Shown piece by piece: positions 1-7,806 of a stretch of 23,731 bases of DNA. The DNA is from a virus. Numbering within the stretch: position 1 is the stretch's first letter; each line of letters opens with the position of its first letter. Below the pieces are notes generated by a model that was not told where the DNA came from, did not search any database, and saw only the letters and a program-made list of their open reading frames with translations. Made by a program: the position numbers and the translations under genes. The DNA lies in IMG/VR virus record IMGVR_UViG_3300009691_000210, positions 1 to 23,731 of that record; one strand, given 5' to 3'.

Positions 1-3
1 GGT

Positions 4-35
4 TGGACCAGTAGGGTCCAGGGGGCCCCGGGGCC
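4..35. repeat. Two GC-rich inverted repeats ahead of the first gene
   Basis: TGGACC (4-9) pairs with GGTCCA (15-20) around a five-base loop, and GGCCCCGGGGCC (24-35) is a perfect 12-base palindrome. They end three bases before the GGAG at 39-42 that precedes the ATG at 43. There is no T-tract, so a rho-independent terminator is not supported. They may be a leader structure of the packaging operon or part of an upstream boundary outside the window. Confidence 0.5.
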
Positions 36-42
36 ATCGGAG

Positions 43-432
43 ATGAAAAAAAAACGTGATCCCGGTAGCAAGCGAGCGCGCGACAAGGTGCGCGCACAGC
101 GCGCCGCGTCGCTGATTCGTCCAGTCACCTACTCCAGGCGCTGGTTGAAGCGGTATCGCGCGCTCGGTCCCGCTCCACAGGGCAATGCGGAACGAGGGCA
201 CCAGTGGCTCGCTGACCTGGCGCTGCTCGCGCTCGAGGAGGCCGCTCGCGATCCGGGGGTTCCTCCCGAACAGCGCCGCGAGCAGATCGGGCGCCTCGCC
301 GGCCAGGCGGCGAAGGTGCTCGACCCCGCGAAGCTCGCCGAGCGGATTGCGCAGCTAGAGCGGGCGCTGGAGCAATTGATGGAACGCACGGATGCCTCAT
401 ATCTCCCGTCGAGAGAGACTGGCACGGCTTGA
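43..432 (+). CDS. Probable terminase small subunit or packaging accessory protein
   Basis: This 129-residue basic protein lies directly before the large terminase and overlaps it by 41 bases, the place of the small terminase in Mu-like phages, where that subunit recognises DNA and recruits the motor. The N-terminus is very Lys/Arg-rich (residues 2-35), consistent with nucleic-acid contact. The rest is helical, with a likely coiled coil at about 95-118 (PAKLAERIAQLERALEQL), which suits oligomerisation. No clear helix-turn-helix is visible. The ATG at 43 has a GGAG immediately before it with almost no spacer, so initiation may be weak, but no later start is better. The role is inferred mainly from position, size and charge. 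It could instead be an unrelated small packaging-region protein. Confidence 0.55.
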   Translation: MKKKRDPGSKRARDKVRAQRAASLIRPVTYSRRWLKRYRALGPAPQGNAERGHQWLADLALLALEEAARDPGVPPEQRREQIGRLAGQAAKVLDPAKLAERIAQLERALEQLMERTDASYLPSRETGTA

Positions 433-2107
433 ACGGGTCCTTCTCTCGTCCGAGCGATTCGTCGATGCGCTCCTCGAGGTGCGAGCCCCGGACGGCGAGG
501 TGCTGCTGCGCACCGGGGGGGTTTGGGATCGCACGCTGCGACGATACGTCCCTCCTCCGCCAGATCGCACCGTCAGGATTCATTCCATCGCGCTGAAGCT
601 CTCGCAGGTCGACGCCGGACGCGCGCTCGCTCGGTGGTTCTCCGCCTCGCGTCAGGGCGATCGAAGCAAGCCGATCGTGATGATGCTCGCCGGCGATCGG
701 GGCTCGGGAAAGACGTGGTTCCTTGCCGGCGTGGCGGTCATCGCCGTCGGCCTGGAGTGGCCGAGCGAGTATCAGTTCTGCGTCAACATCACGACGCCGC
801 AGCGACGGGAGTGTATTGAGTCGATGCAGGAAGTGGTCGCTCCAGGATGGATTACCGAGCACAAGGAGGATTTTCGGGATCCGTGGACGACCCTGATCAC
901 GGGCTCCAAGATCGGTTGGTTCTCGTCGAGGAACCCGAAGCGTCTTCGCCAGGCGAAGCTCCGGATCCGTCACGTGTTCATCAACGAGGGGCAGGACCAA
1001 CCGGAGCGTGTCTACTTCAACGCCGTCGGTGCCACACGCAACGTCGACGGACTGACGACGATCGCCACCAATCGCCCGCAGGAGGAGGCGGGTGATTGGG
1101 TTGCTGTCGTCGCGTCGGCGATCGACGCAGGAGAGATTGACGGGGAGCTGCACCTACTCGACCCGAAGCTCAACGACGCGGTCGACCCGATCTCTCTCGA
1201 TAAACGGGCGAAAGCGATCCGCGCCGTCTCTCGTGAGGCGGCGGATGCGGACGCGGGTGGTGGCGGGATGCGCGTCTCCGGTCCGCTCGCGTACCCCGCG
1301 TTCCGGCCGATCCCGATCCTGCGCGGCGGCCACCTCGGCGATCCACCGCCGACGCCCGACATCGGCCGGCCGCTCTGGCGCGACGTGACGCGCGAGGTGA
1401 CGGCGCAGTCCGTGCCCGAGAGCGCCGGGTGGGATTACGTCGTAGGCGTGGATTTCCAGCGTAGGCCGGGAATCATTGGCATCGCGCACAAGCTCTACCG
1501 CGTCGAGCGGGTCTGGGATCTCCTCTCGCTCGCGGTGGGGACGCTGGTCCTCTGGTGCTGTGACTATATCGGCACCCCGGGCGAGGAGGAGGCGTTCTCG
1601 TCGGCGCTTGAGCGGCGCGGCTACACGCCGAAGGGCTACACTCCTGAGGGCGCACCCGCACCCTCGGCACTGCTCGTCGGTGACGGTACGGGCGCGCGCC
1701 AGAATGCCGCGCACCGCTGGGAGCTGCCGCCGAGTTATGTGCCCCTGAGAGCGGACGGCTGGACGGTGTTGCCGCCGTGGAAGACGCGACGGGGCAAGCC
1801 GGACAACCCCCCGGTGAAAGAATCTCGAGCCCAGATGCACGCGCTCTTCTTTTCGCGTCAGGTATTGATATCGCCGCGGCTCAAAGAGCCCGACCCGGGA
1901 TTCCCTTCGCTGAGCGAGAGCTTTACGCGCGCGAAGGTCACGGTGCGCGGACAGCTCATGGAGAGGGGCGGATGGCAGCACGGTCCCGATGGCGTGCGCT
2001 ATGTGGCATTCCGATTCATGCCCCGCCCACAGCCACCGCGCGCACCGAACACGCTGGACCATGAGACCTTCGACGCATTGAGCAAGATTCGACTCACGCA
2101 TGGCTGA
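392..2107 (+). CDS. terL: Terminase large subunit (ATPase-nuclease packaging motor)
   Basis: This 571-residue protein pumps DNA into the prohead and cuts it. The Walker A loop GDRGSGKT is at residues 101-108 in an N-terminal ATPase domain. The Walker B-like strand is VFINE (195-199), with Asn where Asp is usual. A likely coupling motif TTIATNRP follows at 222-229. The C-terminal RNase H-like nuclease shows the expected acidic triad: D353 in VVGVDFQRRPG, D431 in LLVGDGTGAR, and D556 or D561 in the last 20 residues (DHETFDAL). Length and domain order match Mu gp28-type terminases. It starts inside the upstream gene, and its stop overlaps the portal start by eight bases, so the three genes are probably translated together. 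An in-frame GTG at 479 is a possible later start, but it would remove only a non-catalytic leader. Confidence 0.93.
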   Translation: MPHISRRERLARLERVLLSSERFVDALLEVRAPDGEVLLRTGGVWDRTLRRYVPPPPDRTVRIHSIALKLSQVDAGRALARWFSASRQGDRSKPIVMMLAGDRGSGKTWFLAGVAVIAVGLEWPSEYQFCVNITTPQRRECIESMQEVVAPGWITEHKEDFRDPWTTLITGSKIGWFSSRNPKRLRQAKLRIRHVFINEGQDQPERVYFNAVGATRNVDGLTTIATNRPQEEAGDWVAVVASAIDAGEIDGELHLLDPKLNDAVDPISLDKRAKAIRAVSREAADADAGGGGMRVSGPLAYPAFRPIPILRGGHLGDPPPTPDIGRPLWRDVTREVTAQSVPESAGWDYVVGVDFQRRPGIIGIAHKLYRVERVWDLLSLAVGTLVLWCCDYIGTPGEEEAFSSALERRGYTPKGYTPEGAPAPSALLVGDGTGARQNAAHRWELPPSYVPLRADGWTVLPPWKTRRGKPDNPPVKESRAQMHALFFSRQVLISPRLKEPDPGFPSLSESFTRAKVTVRGQLMERGGWQHGPDGVRYVAFRFMPRPQPPRAPNTLDHETFDALSKIRLTHG

Positions 2108-3635
2108 CATCCCATCGGTGATTCACGTCGAGCTACCGCTGCCGACTCCGTCGGAGATCACGACCGTCGCCGCGGTGCGGTCGCTGATCCATCAGCTCGA
2201 CCAGGGCGATCTCTACAAGCCAGCGCTTCTGGTCGAGCGGATGCTTTGGAACCCGCGGCTGCGCGCCGTCCTAGGAACACGCCTCGCGGGTCTTGTTTCG
2301 ACGGAGATCCGATGGGAGCCCATCCGGAACAGTAGCGATGCTCGACGCGCGGCCGAGGAGTTTCGGGAGGATTGGCCGATCATGTCCCCGTCGCCGCAGC
2401 GACGGCAATTTCACAAATGGGGACTTCTCCTCGGCGTGAGCTTCGCGCAGCGCGTACCGCTGGATTCTCCGACCTCCGGACGGACGCTGTTCCGTCTCCG
2501 GACGTACTGGCCCGGCTGGGCGCACTGGAACTGGATGTTGGACATCTATCGTGTTCAAACGCGCGACCGCGGCTTGGTCGATGTCCCGTCTCCGTCGATG
2601 ATGCTTTCGCTGCTCCCGCCGTCGGACAGTCCGTGGATTGTTCATGAACCTTTCGGAGAGAAGTCTTTCCGAGAAGGTCTCGTACATGGACTTTCGCATC
2701 CGTGGTTTGGACACGATCGCACCTTCGCGGCGCTGTATCGCGCCGCGGAGAAATATGGGATCGGCCTTCTCAAGGCCCTCTATCCCAGGGGCGAGGGCGA
2801 CAAGTACAAGGTCGATCTCGGGAAGTTTGTCGACGCGATCCGCAAGATTAGTTACGACGGTGTGATCCCCTGCGAGCAGCGCGAGGAACCCGAAAAAGGG
2901 TACGACGTCCAGCCACTCGAGTTCGCGGGTGGAACCGGCTTCGAGGTCATCGACCGCGCCCTCAACGCGGCGGCGATTTCCATCGCGATTCTTCTCCTCG
3001 GCCACAACCTCACGACGGAGGTCAAGGGCGGGAGCTATGCGGCGGCGGGGGTGGGCGAGTACATCCGGAGCGACATCAAATCCTCCGACGCGCAGGACGA
3101 GTGGGCCACGCTCGGGCCGCAGCTTGCTGCCCCGTGGGCGCTCGTCAACTACGGCGATCCCGAGCTTGCGCCGCGGGCGGTGTATGTCACCGATCCGCCG
3201 GCGGTGAATGAGTCGACGGCGCGGACCTACCAGGCGCTGGGACAGGCCATCCGAGAGTTAAAGAACATACTGCCTTCCCTCGACGAGGAGGCGCTGGCAG
3301 AACGGTTCCGGCTACCGCTGCGCGAGCGGAACAAGGCGCAGGAGCAGGCGCTGCCGCTCCCCGGGGTAGCGAGCACTCCGGTAGCATCTGATGTCGCCGC
3401 CTCCGAATCCGAGATAAAAGCGAAGGTGACGTTGGCGCTCACACCGACCGATTTGGCCACCATTGTACGTGTCGACGAGGGGCGCGAGTCCGTGGGGCTC
3501 TCCGTCGAGGGCGGCGATGTGGGCAAGCGGTGGGTGGCTGAGCACGCGGCGCTCTTGCGCCAAGATCTGCCTCAGCAAGAGCCCACGGCCGCCGGTGTTG
3601 TTATTCCCTCTCCGTCCGACGAGGAACAGTCGTGA
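2100..3635 (+). CDS. Portal protein, Mu gp29-like (DUF935 type)
   Basis: This 511-residue protein should form the dodecameric portal at one capsid vertex, through which DNA enters and leaves and to which the tail attaches. Supporting features are its place between the large terminase and the head protease, its length, an alpha/beta core with ERMLWNPRLRAVLGTRLAGL at 46-65, and the region GHNLTTEVKGGSYAAAGVGE at 301-320, which resembles the family segment around the tunnel loop and C-terminal crown. The C-terminal 100 residues are Ala/Pro/Glu-rich and probably flexible. It overlaps the terminase by eight bases and the protease gene by four (GTGA). No separate Mu gpF/gp30-like minor head protein follows it, unlike in Mu itself. 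Confidence 0.88.
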   Translation: MADIPSVIHVELPLPTPSEITTVAAVRSLIHQLDQGDLYKPALLVERMLWNPRLRAVLGTRLAGLVSTEIRWEPIRNSSDARRAAEEFREDWPIMSPSPQRRQFHKWGLLLGVSFAQRVPLDSPTSGRTLFRLRTYWPGWAHWNWMLDIYRVQTRDRGLVDVPSPSMMLSLLPPSDSPWIVHEPFGEKSFREGLVHGLSHPWFGHDRTFAALYRAAEKYGIGLLKALYPRGEGDKYKVDLGKFVDAIRKISYDGVIPCEQREEPEKGYDVQPLEFAGGTGFEVIDRALNAAAISIAILLLGHNLTTEVKGGSYAAAGVGEYIRSDIKSSDAQDEWATLGPQLAAPWALVNYGDPELAPRAVYVTDPPAVNESTARTYQALGQAIRELKNILPSLDEEALAERFRLPLRERNKAQEQALPLPGVASTPVASDVAASESEIKAKVTLALTPTDLATIVRVDEGRESVGLSVEGGDVGKRWVAEHAALLRQDLPQQEPTAAGVVIPSPSDEEQS

Positions 3636-5188
3636 ATCCGCTCGCCCTTCAGCTGTGGGCGATGACGCCGGAGGCGCATCGACTGCTGCTGGACATCGCG
3701 GCGCGGGAGATGACTCCGGTTCGCCTCGAGGCGCTGGAGCGGGCCCTCTCGGCGCGCGCAGGGCAGCCGCTCGAGAACAGCTACGAAGTGGCTGTGCGGG
3801 ACGGTGTAGCGATTTTGCCGATGTACGGGCCGCTTTTCCGGCACGCGAACCTGCTGACATCCGTCAGCGGCGCGACGAGCTATCAGTTTCTGGCGCGTGA
3901 TTTCACCGCGGCGCTCGACGATCCGACGGTGCGATCCATCGTTCTCGACGTGGATAGTCCCGGTGGGGAGGTGAACGGCTGCGCCGAGCTGGCAGGGCTG
4001 ATCTATCAAGCGCGTGGCCGAAAGCCCATCGCCGCATATATCGGCGGAGCGGGAACCTCGGGAGCCTACTGGATCGCGAGCGCGGCTGACGAGATTGTGT
4101 GCGCTCAAACGGCGCTCCTCGGCAGCCTGGGCGTGGTCTCTGTTTACGTCGACGAGGCCAAGGCCGAGGAGATGGCGGGTCTAAAGACGATCGAGATCGT
4201 CTCGTCACAGAGCCCGTACAAGCGTCTCGAGCCGACGACTGACGATGGGCGGGCGCGCCTGCAGCGTCGGGTGGATGCGCTGGCTGACGTGTTCCTGCGC
4301 GACGTGGCGCGCCATCGGGGCGTCGCGCTCGAAGTGGTAGCGGAGCAGTACGGACGCGGCGATATCCTGGTGGGCCAGGCGGCGGTAGCGGCGGGGCTTG
4401 CGGATCGCCTCGGCACGCTCGAGCAGCTTCTCGCCGGACGCTTCGCCCGGCGCTCATCCATTCCCGTGCCCGGTGTCGTCACCGCGGCACCGACGGAGAT
4501 CGATATGGGAAAATGCAGTGACTGCGGGATCGAGATGGGTCCAGATGATTCGAGTTATTGTTCGGCGTGCAAGGGCGGCGCGAGTACGGCGTCGGCGCTC
4601 GGCCTGCCGGCCGGCGCGTCGGTCGAGCAGATGACCGCTCGCGCGACGGCGCTGGCGGGCTTGGAGGCCCGCATCTTCGCGCTCACCGGAACGACCTCCG
4701 CCGAGGAGGCGATCGGGCGGATCGCGGCCGGGGCCGAAGCGCTGCGCGACAGCCAGGCGCTCCGCCAGGATCTGGCGAAGGTGCAGGCGGCCGAGCGCCG
4801 GCGGGAGCTGCGCGCCGTACTGGAGAGGGGGCTGGGGGAGCGGCGGCTGTCGCTCGGGGCCATCCAGATGACCATCCCGCTCTTCGTGCTCGACGAGGGC
4901 AAGCAGGGCGCGATGAGAGCCGCCTTCCAGTCGCTGTCCACAGTGACGCGGGAGGCGGTGCTGGACGCGGCGTGCAGCATCGACCTCGACGAGGCGAGCC
5001 TGCGGGCGATCTCGGCCTACGCGCGCACCGCTCCGCCGACGGTGGCGGAGCCGTTCCGTGAAGCGGCCCGCTCAGCCAACATGGAAAGCGCCGACCTCGA
5101 CGCGCAGTCGGAGCGGGTGATCGCGGCCGCTCGTGAGGCGCGCGAGATCCTCGACCGCAACAAGCCCGCGGCGACCGCCGCGAAGTAA
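3632..5188 (+). CDS. Head maturation protease (S49/SppA-like) fused to scaffold
   Basis: This 518-residue protein has a serine protease domain (about 50-265) followed by a helical scaffold-like region (about 330-518), the arrangement of Mu gpI and lambda gpC. In the protease, DSPGG (108-112) fits the oxyanion strand, S143 in GTSGAYW fits the nucleophile, and K197 in SQSPYKR fits the general base; the 54-residue Ser-Lys spacing is normal for SppA-like enzymes. It should cleave scaffold and itself during prohead maturation. At the junction is a Cys4 motif (C295, C298, C310, C313) that looks like a zinc ribbon and is unusual here. The GTG start overlaps the portal stop and has GAGGAA upstream. 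An internal start at 4505 probably yields free scaffold. The C-terminus is rich in Ala, Arg and Glu, as expected of scaffolds. Confidence 0.9.
   Translation: MNPLALQLWAMTPEAHRLLLDIAAREMTPVRLEALERALSARAGQPLENSYEVAVRDGVAILPMYGPLFRHANLLTSVSGATSYQFLARDFTAALDDPTVRSIVLDVDSPGGEVNGCAELAGLIYQARGRKPIAAYIGGAGTSGAYWIASAADEIVCAQTALLGSLGVVSVYVDEAKAEEMAGLKTIEIVSSQSPYKRLEPTTDDGRARLQRRVDALADVFLRDVARHRGVALEVVAEQYGRGDILVGQAAVAAGLADRLGTLEQLLAGRFARRSSIPVPGVVTAAPTEIDMGKCSDCGIEMGPDDSSYCSACKGGASTASALGLPAGASVEQMTARATALAGLEARIFALTGTTSAEEAIGRIAAGAEALRDSQALRQDLAKVQAAERRRELRAVLERGLGERRLSLGAIQMTIPLFVLDEGKQGAMRAAFQSLSTVTREAVLDAACSIDLDEASLRAISAYARTAPPTVAEPFREAARSANMESADLDAQSERVIAAAREAREILDRNKPAATAAK
4493..4507 (+). promoter_or_regulatory. 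Internal ribosome site and ATG for nested scaffold
   Basis: ACGGAGA (4493-4499) lies five bases before an in-frame ATG (4505-4507) inside the protease gene. The same heptamer precedes the decoration gene (5201-5207) and the major head gene (6376-6382), each seven bases from its ATG. The repeated heptamer at three head-gene starts is what argues that this internal site is used. Confidence 0.6.
4505..5188 (+). CDS. Nested in-frame capsid scaffold starting at the zinc-ribbon motif
   Basis: Translation from the internal ATG gives a 227-residue protein identical to residues 292-518 of the protease-scaffold. It begins with MGKCSDCGIEM and a second CxxC pair, so the putative zinc ribbon would be at its very N-terminus. 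An alanine-rich, highly charged, mostly helical tail follows. Nested scaffolds sharing the protease C-terminus are well known in lambda (C/Nu3) and Mu (I/Z). The scaffold would guide assembly of the Mu T-like head protein and then be degraded. Direct evidence is the well-placed ACGGAGA ribosome site and the domain boundary falling exactly at the start; expression itself is inferred. Confidence 0.6.
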   Translation: MGKCSDCGIEMGPDDSSYCSACKGGASTASALGLPAGASVEQMTARATALAGLEARIFALTGTTSAEEAIGRIAAGAEALRDSQALRQDLAKVQAAERRRELRAVLERGLGERRLSLGAIQMTIPLFVLDEGKQGAMRAAFQSLSTVTREAVLDAACSIDLDEASLRAISAYARTAPPTVAEPFREAARSANMESADLDAQSERVIAAAREAREILDRNKPAATAAK

Positions 5189-5214
5189 CCACAACCACCG
5201 ACGGAGAACCAAAC

Positions 5215-6294
5215 ATGGCGGCACTCACCGAAGGGCGCGTCAAAACCTCGCGCGTGCTCCAGAGCGCGACGCAGACCTCGGGCCAGAAGGGCTCGACGAC
5301 GATCTATCAGGGCGGCATCGTGATGCTCGACAGCTCGGGCTACGCCCGTCCGGGCGCGACGGCCACCGGCATGATCGGCGCCGGCGTGGCCTTGAGCAAC
5401 GGGGGCCTCGACCGCTGGGCGAACACCGGCGCCGACGGCGCCAGCGATGTGAACTACGACGAGGGGATCTTTGGTCCCTTCATCAACTCCGGCGGTGGCG
5501 ATGCGCTCGCCGCAGGCGACGAGGGAAAGCCCTGCTACATCGTCGACGATCAGACCGTCGCGAAGACCGACAATGCGGGAGCCCGCTCTCCGGCGGGTCG
5601 GGTCCACTCCGTCACGACCGACGGGGTGTACATCGAGATGTCTCGGAACACCGGACGCCAGATCGCCGAGGAGCAAGTACTCTCGACGGGCCAGGCGTAT
5701 ACCCAGACGTACTCGACGGCCAATCGCACGGTCGCCAATCCGACGGCGGCGACGATGACGGACAACTCGACGGGCGCCGCCAGTACGACCGTTGCCGCCG
5801 GCGTCGGGATGGAGACGATCGTGCTCCCGGTCGATTTGGCGAGCATTACCGGTGCGGCGGACGTGCTCACCAACTACACGCCCCTGTACAAGTTCAAGAT
5901 TCTCAGCGTGTCTTTCGCCGTCTCCAAGCCGGTCACCACCGGCGGGAAGGCGGCTGACCTCAACCTCGAGATCGGTACCACCAATGTGACGGGGGGCGTC
6001 GTCAGTTTGACCTCCGCCAACTGCACGCCGCTCGGCGCGCTCGTCGCCGGTACGGCGATCACGGCGGCGAACACGGGCAGTGCGTCCGATACGATCTCCG
6101 TCGAGGCAGCCAACGTCACCGCGTTCGTCGAGGGGCAGGGGTACCTCCTTGTCCGCACCCAGAACATGGACACCGCCGACGCGGCGGCCTCTATCGTGGA
6201 TCAGGTCAACAAGCTCGTCGCGGATGACCTGGACAACCGGCAGACGATCACGGCGCTCATCGACGATCTCCAGACCGCGGACATCGTCGACTAA
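5215..6294 (+). CDS. Capsid decoration / head fiber protein (composite)
   Basis: This 359-residue protein sits between scaffold and major head gene, where Mu-like and HK97-fold phages encode decoration proteins. Residues 1-145 form a compact beta domain (TTIYQGGIVMLDSSGYARPG at 28-47, then CYIVDD and SPAGRVHSVTTDGVYIEM), resembling head-stabilising decoration proteins. A Thr/Asn/Ser-rich linker (about 146-200) leads to a second beta domain (about 200-325) of a type also seen in phage fibers, ending in a short helix (DNRQTITALIDDLQ). The first domain probably binds capsid while the second projects outward. The start has ACGGAGA seven bases upstream. Its size exceeds simple decoration proteins (about 110-130 residues), which supports an added fiber-like module. 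Attachment and oligomeric state are inferred. Confidence 0.7.
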   Translation: MAALTEGRVKTSRVLQSATQTSGQKGSTTIYQGGIVMLDSSGYARPGATATGMIGAGVALSNGGLDRWANTGADGASDVNYDEGIFGPFINSGGGDALAAGDEGKPCYIVDDQTVAKTDNAGARSPAGRVHSVTTDGVYIEMSRNTGRQIAEEQVLSTGQAYTQTYSTANRTVANPTAATMTDNSTGAASTTVAAGVGMETIVLPVDLASITGAADVLTNYTPLYKFKILSVSFAVSKPVTTGGKAADLNLEIGTTNVTGGVVSLTSANCTPLGALVAGTAITAANTGSASDTISVEAANVTAFVEGQGYLLVRTQNMDTADAAASIVDQVNKLVADDLDNRQTITALIDDLQTADIVD

Positions 6295-6305
6295 AAAACC
6301 GTAGT

Positions 6306-6390
6306 AACCGGGGCTCCGCCCCGTCGAGAACCATCGCCGCGCATTCGCGTGGGCGCAACGGGGGCGTTTGCCCCGACGGAGAGACCATCA
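6306..6390 (+). repeat. Duplicated hairpin leader before the major head gene
   Basis: Two similar units lie in tandem. Unit 1 has CGGGGC/GCCCCG (6309-6323, three-base loop) followed by CGAGAACCATC. Unit 2 has GGGGC/GCCCC (6361-6374, four-base loop) followed by ACGGAGAGACCATC and the ATG at 6390. Both begin with AAC and end in CCATC, suggesting that a hairpin-plus-ribosome-site leader was duplicated and the first copy decayed. The hairpins lack T-tracts, so they look more like mRNA stability or translation elements than terminators. Confidence 0.6.
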
Positions 6391-7328
6391 TGGCAGTCAA
6401 GATCCCCGCGGCTGCAAACCGCGTGTTCCAGGAGTTCCGCACCGATTTCCTCAAATCCAGCCAAGAGGCGGAGACGTTCTGGCGGGAGTATGCAATGGAG
6501 GTTCCGTCGCGCTCCCGCTCGACGATGCATGCTTGGCTCGCGAATCAGGCGACGGTTCGCGAGTGGAAGGGACCCCGCCAGGCAAAATCGATGTCCGGTC
6601 GGACGTGGGAGGTGGTGAACAGGAAGTGGGAACTGACCTATGAGTTCGAGCGCGATCAGCTCGACGACGATCTCGAGGGTCTCGTCGTCTCCTCGGTTAT
6701 GGAGGCCAGGAACAGCGGACAGAAGTTCGCGCGACACGAGGACAAACTCGTCGCGGACACACTCGAACTGGGCATCTCCACGAACTGCTGGGATGGCCAG
6801 TTCTTCTTCGACACCGATCACCCGGTCGATATCGACGGCGTCGTGTCGGGCACGTTCGACAACGACCTCGCCCTCGCGCTCACGCACGCCAATTTTCAGA
6901 CCGCCGTCGAGAAGATGATGAGGTTCAAGAACGAGGACGGATCTCCGAAGGTGATGCCCGGGGGACTCATGCTGATGGTGCCGCCCGAGCTGGAGCTGAC
7001 GGGCAAGCAGATCGTAGAGATCGATCTACTCACTCCCGGCGCGGCCTACGGCCTCTTCGGCACGGCGGGTGTGAGCAAGAATCCTCTCATCGGGAAGGCC
7101 CGCCTGTTCATGAATCCCTACCTCACCGATTCGGCGCGGTGGTATCTCATGGCCACGGGCGGCATGATCAAGCCGCTCATGCTGCAGCGCCGCCGGCCCC
7201 TCGAGACCTCGGAGGAGGGAGAGGATTCCACCCTCTACTTCGAGGAGGAGAAGTTCCGCATCGGCGGAAGCGCTCGTTATGCGGCGAGCTACACGCTGCC
7301 CGAACTGGCGATCACGTCCAAGCCATAA
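6390..7328 (+). CDS. Major head (capsid) protein, Mu gpT-like
   Basis: This 312-residue protein should be the main shell subunit. The family resemblance to Mu T is strong: an N-terminal helical stretch, the conserved segment NCWDGQFFFDTDHP (132-145), the region MLMVPPELE, and a C-terminal part with KPLMLQRRRPLE followed by an acidic FEEEKFRIGGSARYAASYTLPEL strand. There is no obvious N-terminal scaffold extension, consistent with the separate scaffold encoded upstream. It follows a structured leader with the optimal ribosome site ACGGAGA seven bases from the ATG, which suits the highest expression in the operon. The next gene follows after a 55-base gap. Confidence 0.92.
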   Translation: MAVKIPAAANRVFQEFRTDFLKSSQEAETFWREYAMEVPSRSRSTMHAWLANQATVREWKGPRQAKSMSGRTWEVVNRKWELTYEFERDQLDDDLEGLVVSSVMEARNSGQKFARHEDKLVADTLELGISTNCWDGQFFFDTDHPVDIDGVVSGTFDNDLALALTHANFQTAVEKMMRFKNEDGSPKVMPGGLMLMVPPELELTGKQIVEIDLLTPGAAYGLFGTAGVSKNPLIGKARLFMNPYLTDSARWYLMATGGMIKPLMLQRRRPLETSEEGEDSTLYFEEEKFRIGGSARYAASYTLPELAITSKP

Positions 7329-7341
7329 CGTCAACCCTGTT

Positions 7342-7370
7342 CGGCGCGGCGTTCTCATCAGACAGCGCCG
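7342..7370 (+). other. GC-rich hairpin in gp35-like leader
   Basis: CGGCGC (7342-7347) can pair with GCGCCG (7365-7370); an alternative 6-bp pairing, GCGGCG (7346-7351) with CGCCGC (7366-7371), is equally possible. The hairpin ends five bases before GAGGT (7376-7380) and the ATG at 7384. No T-tract follows. Confidence 0.4.
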
Positions 7371-7383
7371 CCGTCGAGGTTCC

Positions 7384-7803
7384 ATGGAAAAACCGATCCA
7401 GGTTCAGGTCCGCGCCATGCCGGCGCCGGGACACGAATACCGTCGCCGCGCCGGCCGTGCTTGGAGCAGGGCGCCGGTCACCGTCAAGGTGGTCGATCAC
7501 CCGATCTCGGCCGACGAGATCAGCCCTGCGCAGTACGCGGCGCTGCAGGCCGATCCCCACATCGCCGCGATGCCACTCGGGGGCGGCGACGACGGCGCGC
7601 TCGTCGAGGTCAAGGCAGATCTTCTCAAGGCGCAGAGCGAGGTGGAGCAGCTGCGCAAGCAGCTCGCCGAGGCGGCCGAGATCGCCGAAGAACAGAAGCG
7701 CGTCGCGGCCTCCGAGATCGAGACGGCAGGACAGCGCATCCGCCAGCTCGAGGCCGAGCTGGAGCTTCTGCGCGAGAAGCTCGCCAAGCGGGTGAGCCGA
7801 TAG
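7384..7803 (+). CDS. Mu gp35-like protein with C-terminal coiled coil
   Basis: This 139-residue protein lies directly after the major head gene, the place of Mu gp35 and the HI1506 family. The N-terminal part contains GHEYRRRAGRAWSRAP, then VTVKVVDHPISADEISPAQYAALQADPH, matching the small folded domain of that family. A Gly/Asp linker follows, and residues from about 78 to the end form a long, strongly charged coiled coil (SEVEQLRKQLAE... ELELLREKLAKR). The ATG at 7384 is preferred over an in-frame ATG at 7279 because the latter would lie inside the head gene and add an Arg-rich non-conserved leader. The function of gp35 proteins is not settled. The coiled coil suggests an oligomeric capsid or connector-associated role. 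Confidence 0.65.
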   Translation: MEKPIQVQVRAMPAPGHEYRRRAGRAWSRAPVTVKVVDHPISADEISPAQYAALQADPHIAAMPLGGGDDGALVEVKADLLKAQSEVEQLRKQLAEAAEIAEEQKRVAASEIETAGQRIRQLEAELELLREKLAKRVSR

Positions 7804-7806
7804 CCA

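Noticed and set aside
125-1153. Long minus-strand open frame of 342 residues
   Set aside because: It lies opposite the small and large terminase genes, has low-complexity Arg-rich translation and no recognisable domain; it is a by-product of GC-rich codon structure.
1154-2110. Minus-strand open frame of 318 residues
   Set aside because: It is antisense to the terminase nuclease domain, whose D353 and D431 motifs show that the plus strand is the coding one.
6309-6374. Rho-independent terminators between decoration and major head genes
   Set aside because: Hairpins are GC-rich but not followed by a T-run, and termination there would cut off the main capsid gene; a leader role fits better.
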